This document shows, in pieces, positions 9,601 through 12,797 of a stretch of DNA of 12,797 nucleotides (positions are counted from its first letter, which is position 1; each line of letters opens with the position of its first letter). The stretch covers positions 1 through 12,797 of the forward strand of contig JAOLYI010000015.1 of assembly GCA_028343315.1 (NCBI GenBank), read 5' to 3'. The notes below the pieces were generated by a model, which ran no database searches, was not told where the DNA came from, and worked only from the letters and a program-made list of their open reading frames with translations. The translations under genes were made by a program, and so were the position numbers. This DNA comes from Candidatus Pelagibacter sp. (GTDB taxonomy: Bacteria > Pseudomonadota > Alphaproteobacteria > Pelagibacterales > Pelagibacteraceae).

Positions 9601-9833
9601 AATATTTTTTCTAGAATAGGTAACGTGATTGGCTCAATGTAAGTCTTATCCGCAACATTTGGATCAGTCATTATAGTTGCTGGATTTGAATTAATTAAAA
9701 TAACTTTATAGCCTTCATCTCTTAATGCTTTACAAGCTTGTGTACCAGAGTAATCAAACTCACAAGCTTGACCTATAATTATAGGTCCAGCACCAACAAC
9801 TAAAATTTTTTTAATATCTTTTCTTTTTGGCAT
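6603..9833 (-). CDS. carB: Carbamoyl-phosphate synthase large subunit
   Basis: 1076 residues, against 1073 in E. coli. It makes carbamoyl phosphate from bicarbonate, ammonia delivered by CarA, and two ATP, feeding arginine and pyrimidine synthesis. The internal duplication is clear: the first half opens with [20 protein letters not shown] near residue 12 and the second with [17 protein letters not shown] near residue 564. Each is followed by an ATP-grasp domain (about 128-320 and 672-870) with the metal-binding EMNPR or EVNPR segments. The oligomerisation region lies between, and an MGS-type allosteric domain begins near residue 940 with the [14 protein letters not shown] loop. All parts look intact. 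The ATG at 9833 lies inside the end of carA (23-bp overlap), so it is translated from the same mRNA, and its stop codon overlaps the converging oxygenase gene. Confidence 0.98.
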   Translation of the reverse strand: MPKRKDIKKILVVGAGPIIIGQACEFDYSGTQACKALRDEGYKVILINSNPATIMTDPNVADKTYIEPITLPILEKILIKEKPDAILPTMGGQTALNLAMEAEKKGILKKYKIELIGANSKAIANAEDRKKFRKNMIDIGLDLPKSKIVNNLSQASRALKQIGLPAIIRPAFTLGGLGGGIAKNKKDYQKIIKSGLQESPVSQVLVEECLEGWKEFEMEVVRDKKDNCIIVCSIENVDPMGIHTGDSVTIAPALTLTDKEYQVMRNASIACLRKIGVETGGSNVQFAINPKNGRMVVIEMNPRVSRSSALASKATGFPIAKVAAKLAVGYTLDELKNEITKTTPASFEPTIDYVVTKIPRFTFEKFASSEAILGTSMKSVGEAMAIGRNFKESFQKALISLETGFSGLDEIFNLNKKQLEKKLKENIPNKIVLVGEAFRKKINIDKIYKHSKIDPWFLREIKEIIDEENSIKKKGLPKNYNSLNFVKSIGFSDKKLSQLTNIKEDIIRKKREALKVFPVFKKVDTCAAEFKSFTPYMYSTYQRNFSTNTECESDPSSKKKIIILGGGPNRIGQGIEFDYCCCQASFALKEAGFETIMVNCNPETVSTDYDTSDRLYFEPLIEEYVYNIIKKEQSKGNLIGIIAQFGGQTPIRLAKFLHDNKFPILGTQYTSIDLAEDRDRFRDLLNELKLKQAESGIAKTFLQALKIAEQIGLPVMVRPSYVLGGRAMEIVHEKKQLKRFVQEAFKAAEKNPILIDKFIDHAMEIDVDAISDGKDVFVAGIMQHIEEAGIHSGDSACSLPPVSIKPFLIKEIENQTKKLALALKVKGFMNIQFAIKQDEIFVIEVNPRASRTVPFVSKAKSLPLAKIASRIMAGEKLNTFNLNSKTKNMFAVKEAVFPFNKFPNSDLLLGPEMKSTGEVMGFDEDFGMAFAKSQIAASNSLPTKGLAFISLKDSHKDEGVALAKQLTKLKFKLCGTGGTADFISKHGIPCKKVNKVNQGSPHIVDVLNAKKIALVINTGGGNSEKQLSDAIALRRATLVNKVPYCTNMSTAQVCIEGIKSLKNKEIKVTSLQEIKN

Positions 9834-11019
9834 TTTTTTTCATATCCCTTACAAAATCTTCAAATAAATAAACACTGTCCTGTGGACCAGGATTTGACTC
9901 TGGATGATATTGCACAGAATACACTGGTTTATTTTTTAATCTTATACCTTCAATACTATTATCAAAAAGTGACTGATGAGTGATTTGAACTTTTTTTGAT
10001 AGGCTACTTTTAACAACTTCAAAGCCATGGTTTTGACTTGTAATTTCAACATTTCCTCTAACTAAATTTTTTACAGGATGATTAGCTCCTCTATGCCCAA
10101 GATTCATTTTTTTTGTTTTTGCACCTAGTGCTAAAGCAAGAATTTGATGACCAAGACAAATACCAAATATAGGTAATTTATTTTTTATTAATTCTTTCAC
10201 AATCGGAATAGCGTATTTACCAGTCGCAGCAGGGTCACCAGGTCCATTGGATAAAAAAATACCATGCGGCTTCAATTTTAAAATTTCCAAAGCATTTGTT
10301 TTACATGATACTACGGTGACCTTGCAGTTAAAATCAGAAAAATATCTTAATATATTTTTTTTAACTCCATAATCAATAGCAACAACATGTAATAATTTTT
10401 TATCATTTTTTATAAAACCTTTTTCTTTTTTCCAAGTTTTTAAACCTTTCCATATATAATTTTTTTTTGTAGAAACTTTTTCTGCTAAATCTAAATTTTT
10501 AAGACCACTCCATTTTTGAGTTTGATTAAGCAGCTTTCTGATGTTAAATTTATTTTTTTTAGAAAAAGAAATTGTTCCTTTGGGAGCCCCTTTATCTCTA
10601 ATAAAGTTAGTTAGACTTCTTGTATCAATACCAGTAATACCTACGATTTTATTTTTTTTAAGCCACTCATCTAGATGTTTAAGCGATCTATAATTAGAAG
10701 GACTTGTAATTTCAGAGTTAATAATAACACCCTTGGTCCATATTTTTTCAGACTCATGATCTTCAAGATTAGTACCTACATTTCCGACATGCGGAAAAGT
10801 GAAATTTATTATTTGTTCAGCATATGATGGATCAGAAATAATTTCCTGATAACCTGTTATGGATGTATTAAAACATACCTCGCCAGTAGCAGAGCCCTGG
10901 TAACCTAAACCTATACCTTTAAAGAATTTACCATTTTGAAGAATTAAAATAGCAGTGGAGTTGATCCTATTAAGATTTTTAATTGAGTTTATATTTTGAA
11001 TAGAGGGTTTCAAATACAA
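9811..11019 (-). CDS. carA: Carbamoyl-phosphate synthase small (glutaminase) subunit
   Basis: 402 residues as called from a TTG at 11019. CarA hydrolyses glutamine and channels ammonia to CarB. The N-terminal domain shows [15 protein letters not shown] and [18 protein letters not shown]; the class I glutamine amidotransferase domain has SNGPGDP, the nucleophile Cys288 in FGICLGHQ, and His372 and Glu374 in YHPES, completing the triad. These residues are offset by 19 from E. coli (Cys269, His353, Glu355), so the N-terminus is longer than usual. There is no in-frame ATG before the conserved TAILILQNG segment at 22-30; a second TTG at 11013 sits six bases after a GAG and may be the true start. 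The only nearby ATG (11024) is out of frame. The 3' end overlaps carB by 23 bp. A strong promoter lies upstream. Confidence 0.96.
   Translation of the reverse strand: MYLKPSIQNINSIKNLNRINSTAILILQNGKFFKGIGLGYQGSATGEVCFNTSITGYQEIISDPSYAEQIINFTFPHVGNVGTNLEDHESEKIWTKGVIINSEITSPSNYRSLKHLDEWLKKNKIVGITGIDTRSLTNFIRDKGAPKGTISFSKKNKFNIRKLLNQTQKWSGLKNLDLAEKVSTKKNYIWKGLKTWKKEKGFIKNDKKLLHVVAIDYGVKKNILRYFSDFNCKVTVVSCKTNALEILKLKPHGIFLSNGPGDPAATGKYAIPIVKELIKNKLPIFGICLGHQILALALGAKTKKMNLGHRGANHPVKNLVRGNVEITSQNHGFEVVKSSLSKKVQITHQSLFDNSIEGIRLKNKPVYSVQYHPESNPGPQDSVYLFEDFVRDMKKNAKKKRY
9845..9850 (-). promoter_or_regulatory. Candidate ribosome binding site of carB
   Basis: AAGGGA on the minus strand lies 11 bases before the carB ATG, inside the carA coding sequence. 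The spacing is on the long side, with a run of A between the site and the start. The overlap with carA suggests that terminating ribosomes may also reinitiate here. Confidence 0.35.
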
Positions 11020-11061
11020 CTCATGAGTTAAAGTAAAAAACTTATAAACATGATTTTGCGA

Positions 11062-11090
11062 AACATATGAAATAGTAATAAAATCGTCAA
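11062..11090 (-). promoter_or_regulatory. Predicted sigma70-type promoter for carA-carB
   Basis: On the minus strand, TTGACG (11090-11085, five of six consensus bases) is followed after exactly 17 bp by TATGTT (11067-11062, four of six). A transcript would begin near 11055, giving a leader of roughly 35 nt before the carA start. It sits in the 123-bp gap between the divergent carA and yqeY genes, the longest non-coding stretch in the window. In the rest of the gap I see no hairpin followed by a U-run (attenuator) and no long inverted repeat. Toward yqeY there is only a loose TAAAAT at 11125-11130 without a good -35. Confidence 0.62.
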
Positions 11091-11142
11091 GAAAGTTCTT
11101 TTTATTTTAGATAAGAATTGTGATTAAAATAATTTTTAAATT

Positions 11143-11598
11143 ATGTCTCTAAAAAAAAAGATTGAAGCAAAACTTAACGAAACACTTAAGTCCAAGGACA
11201 AAAATACTTATCCAACTCTAAGGCTAGTATTATCAGCTATAAAAGATGCTGAAATCGCAGGACGAACTAAAAGTCAAAAAGAATTATCAGACAGCGATAT
11301 AACAAGTATTTTGAAAAAAATGATTAAGCAGAGAAACGAATCGTGTGAGGTCTATAAGAAAGCAGGGCGGAACGAACTTTTAGAAAATGAAACTAAAGAG
11401 ATTGAAGTGATAAGCTTTTTTCTTCCGAAACAATTAAGTGAAGATGAAACAAAAAAAATTTGTGAAGAGGCTATAAAATCTTCTGGAGCATCCTCCATGA
11501 AAGATATGGGAAAAGTAATGGGAATATTGAAATCAAAGCATGCAGACTCCCTTGATTTTTCAAAAGTTAGCTTAATTATCAAAGAAATTTTGAACTAA
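11143..11598 (+). CDS. yqeY: YqeY/GatB-domain protein
   Basis: 151 residues, the standard length of the free-standing YqeY family, which resembles the tRNA-binding tail domain of the GatB amidotransferase subunit. Family hallmarks seen are the amino-terminal LRLVLSAIKDAEI helix, the KMIKQRNESCEVYKKAGR block near residues 58-75, the ENETKEIEVISFFLPKQLS stretch, and the closing MKDMGKVMGILK helix. The stand-alone protein has no proven role; a link with tRNA or translation is inferred only from the domain. It is followed without a gap by dnaG (TAA then ATG), an arrangement I recall as common in Alphaproteobacteria. No Shine-Dalgarno precedes the ATG. Confidence 0.93.
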   Translation: MSLKKKIEAKLNETLKSKDKNTYPTLRLVLSAIKDAEIAGRTKSQKELSDSDITSILKKMIKQRNESCEVYKKAGRNELLENETKEIEVISFFLPKQLSEDETKKICEEAIKSSGASSMKDMGKVMGILKSKHADSLDFSKVSLIIKEILN

Positions 11599-12797
11599 AT
11601 GAAATATCCTAAAGAATATCTTGATGAAATAAAATTAAGATTAAAAGTTTCCCAAGTTGTTGGAAAAATAGTTCAATTAAAAAAGAGAGGAAAAGAGTTT
11701 ATTGGACTTTCACCTTTTAAAAATGAGAAAAGCCCATCCTTTACTGTCAACGATGAAAAAGAATTTTACCATTGTTTTAGCAGCGGTGAACATGGAAATA
11801 TTTTTGATTTTTTGATGAAAACAAAATCTATCGGTTTTGGAGAAGCTGTAAGAGCTTTGGCAGTTGAAGCAGGAATGCAGCCTTATAGATTTTCTAATTT
11901 TGATCAAAAGAAAGATTTAAGATTTCAAACTTACAAAAATATTTTTAAAGAATATTTAAAATATTTTCATCAGCAATTGTTTAATCTAAACAATAGAGAA
12001 GCAGCAGAATATCTTTTAAAGAGAGATTTAAAAAAAAATACTATTGAAGAGTTTCAATTAGGTTACGTACCTTGGCAAAATAATTTTTATGAAGAATTAT
12101 TAAAAAAATACTCTGAGGAAGAAATTAGCTTAACTGGTCTATATTATAAAAATGATAAAACTGGAAAATACATAGATAGATTTAATTCAAGAATAATATT
12201 TCCTGTAAACAATATTACTGGTGACACAATTGCTTTTGGCGGAAGAATTATTCGTGAAGGAAAATTAGCTAAATATATAAATTCACCAGAAACAGAATTT
12301 TACAAAAAAGGAAATATGATTTTTAATTTAGACAAAGCAAAAGACTCAAGATCAAAGACAGATGAAGTTTTAATTGTAGAGGGTTACATGGATGTTGTAA
12401 GCGTCTATTCGTCTGGAATAAAGAATGTGATTGCAAATTCAGGCACCGCTCTAACAGAAAGACAAATTAGTTTAATATGGAAATTTTTTTCAAACCCAAT
12501 TATTTGTTTAGATGGTGATGAGAGCGGACAAAAAGCTGCTTTAAGGATTGCTGAAAAATTATTTCCGTTAATAAATGAAAATAATAAAATTTATTTTTCT
12601 ATAATGCCCGATGGAGTGGATCCAGATGATTATATTAAGCAAAAAGGCAAAGAGGCATTGTTAAATTTGCTAAAAGAAAAAGAAATAATTCAGTCTTTTA
12701 TTTGGAATTGTCTTCTTAGTAAAATAAATCAAAACAATCCCTACGAAATTTCAAAATTTGAAAAAGAAATTAAAAGTTTGTCATATTCTATTCAAGA
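11599..12797 (+). CDS. dnaG: DNA primase DnaG (3' end cut by window edge), with a degenerate zinc-binding motif
   Basis: Translation from the ATG at 11599 runs about 399 residues to the window edge; a complete primase is near 580-600, so the helicase-binding C-terminal domain is missing here. DnaG makes RNA primers at the replication fork. The N-terminal domain aligns clearly with CHC2 zinc ribbons (SPFKNEKSPSF, then FYHCFSSGEHGN), but the expected Cys-x2-His...Cys-x2-Cys ligands read Ser38, Lys41, Cys59, Ser62. The catalytic core is intact: YINSPET in the RNA-polymerase-like basic region, and a TOPRIM domain with VEGYMD (Glu261), LDGDESG (Asp305, Asp307) and DPDDYI. The start codon directly abuts the yqeY stop, so the two are probably co-transcribed and coupled. 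rpoD may follow outside the window; that is an expectation from gene order elsewhere, not seen. Confidence 0.96.
   Translation, partial: MKYPKEYLDEIKLRLKVSQVVGKIVQLKKRGKEFIGLSPFKNEKSPSFTVNDEKEFYHCFSSGEHGNIFDFLMKTKSIGFGEAVRALAVEAGMQPYRFSNFDQKKDLRFQTYKNIFKEYLKYFHQQLFNLNNREAAEYLLKRDLKKNTIEEFQLGYVPWQNNFYEELLKKYSEEEISLTGLYYKNDKTGKYIDRFNSRIIFPVNNITGDTIAFGGRIIREGKLAKYINSPETEFYKKGNMIFNLDKAKDSRSKTDEVLIVEGYMDVVSVYSSGIKNVIANSGTALTERQISLIWKFFSNPIICLDGDESGQKAALRIAEKLFPLINENNKIYFSIMPDGVDPDDYIKQKGKEALLNLLKEKEIIQSFIWNCLLSKINQNNPYEISKFEKEIKSLSYSIQ

Noticed and set aside
11020..11142. Pyrimidine- or arginine-responsive attenuator or riboswitch before carA
   Set aside because: The predicted leader is only about 35 nt, with no competing hairpins, U-tract terminator or peptide rich in arginine.
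11352..11582. 76-codon open frame on the minus strand
   Set aside because: Antisense to the well-conserved yqeY gene with no recognisable features.
11710..11907. 65-codon open frame on the minus strand with two cysteines (CFNCQSS)
   Set aside because: Antisense to dnaG, whose own frame is clearly coding with primase motifs.
1..12797. tRNA genes, CRISPR arrays, mobile elements, toxin-antitoxin or defence genes
   Set aside because: None found on reading both strands; the sequence is almost wholly filled by housekeeping genes and there are no long direct or inverted repeats.

Overview
The window is AT-rich and very densely coding, with ten protein genes, two of them cut by the window edges. 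The gene families, the strong A/T codon bias, the lack of intergenic space and the order carB-carA / yqeY-dnaG point to a streamlined marine alphaproteobacterium of the SAR11 (Pelagibacterales) type. This placement is inferred from protein character and gene order; there is no rRNA or other phylogenetic marker here. I see no tRNA, rRNA, CRISPR array, insertion sequence, phage gene or long repeat.

Layout: (1) 1-2809, minus strand: uvrB (excision repair) followed by a 4-bp-overlapping short-chain reductase of the pteridine-reductase/FolM type, which runs off the left edge. (2) 2850-4037, plus strand: a class I aminotransferase of the aspartate aminotransferase Ib type, divergent from uvrB across only 40 bp. 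(3) 4030-4980, minus strand: trxB (thioredoxin reductase), overlapping the aminotransferase tail to tail. (4) 5007-6606, plus strand: an ELM1-family (DUF1022-type) GT-B-like protein and an overlapping small 2-oxoglutarate/Fe(II) oxygenase. This is the least understood part of the window. (5) 6603-11019, minus strand: carA-carB, the two subunits of carbamoyl-phosphate synthetase (arginine and pyrimidine synthesis), with a good sigma70-like promoter upstream. (6) 11143-12797, plus strand: a YqeY/GatB-domain protein directly abutting dnaG (primase), which runs off the right edge.

Most genes are housekeeping: DNA repair, replication, amino-acid and nucleotide precursor synthesis, thiol redox. Only three gaps are non-coding (40, 26 and 123 bp, about 1.5% of the window), and each lies between divergent genes. 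Every convergent or co-directional junction overlaps or abuts, so promoters are squeezed into tiny divergent gaps or into coding sequence, and no intergenic terminators are possible.

Points most worth a second look: the DnaG zinc-ribbon has lost three of its four expected metal ligands; the left-edge SDR carries the Asp-Tyr-Lys catalytic set and TGxxxRxG motif of pteridine reductases; the ELM1 and 2OG-oxygenase genes form an unexplained overlapping pair; and carA has no in-frame ATG start. I found no clear evidence of a wholly new multi-gene system.
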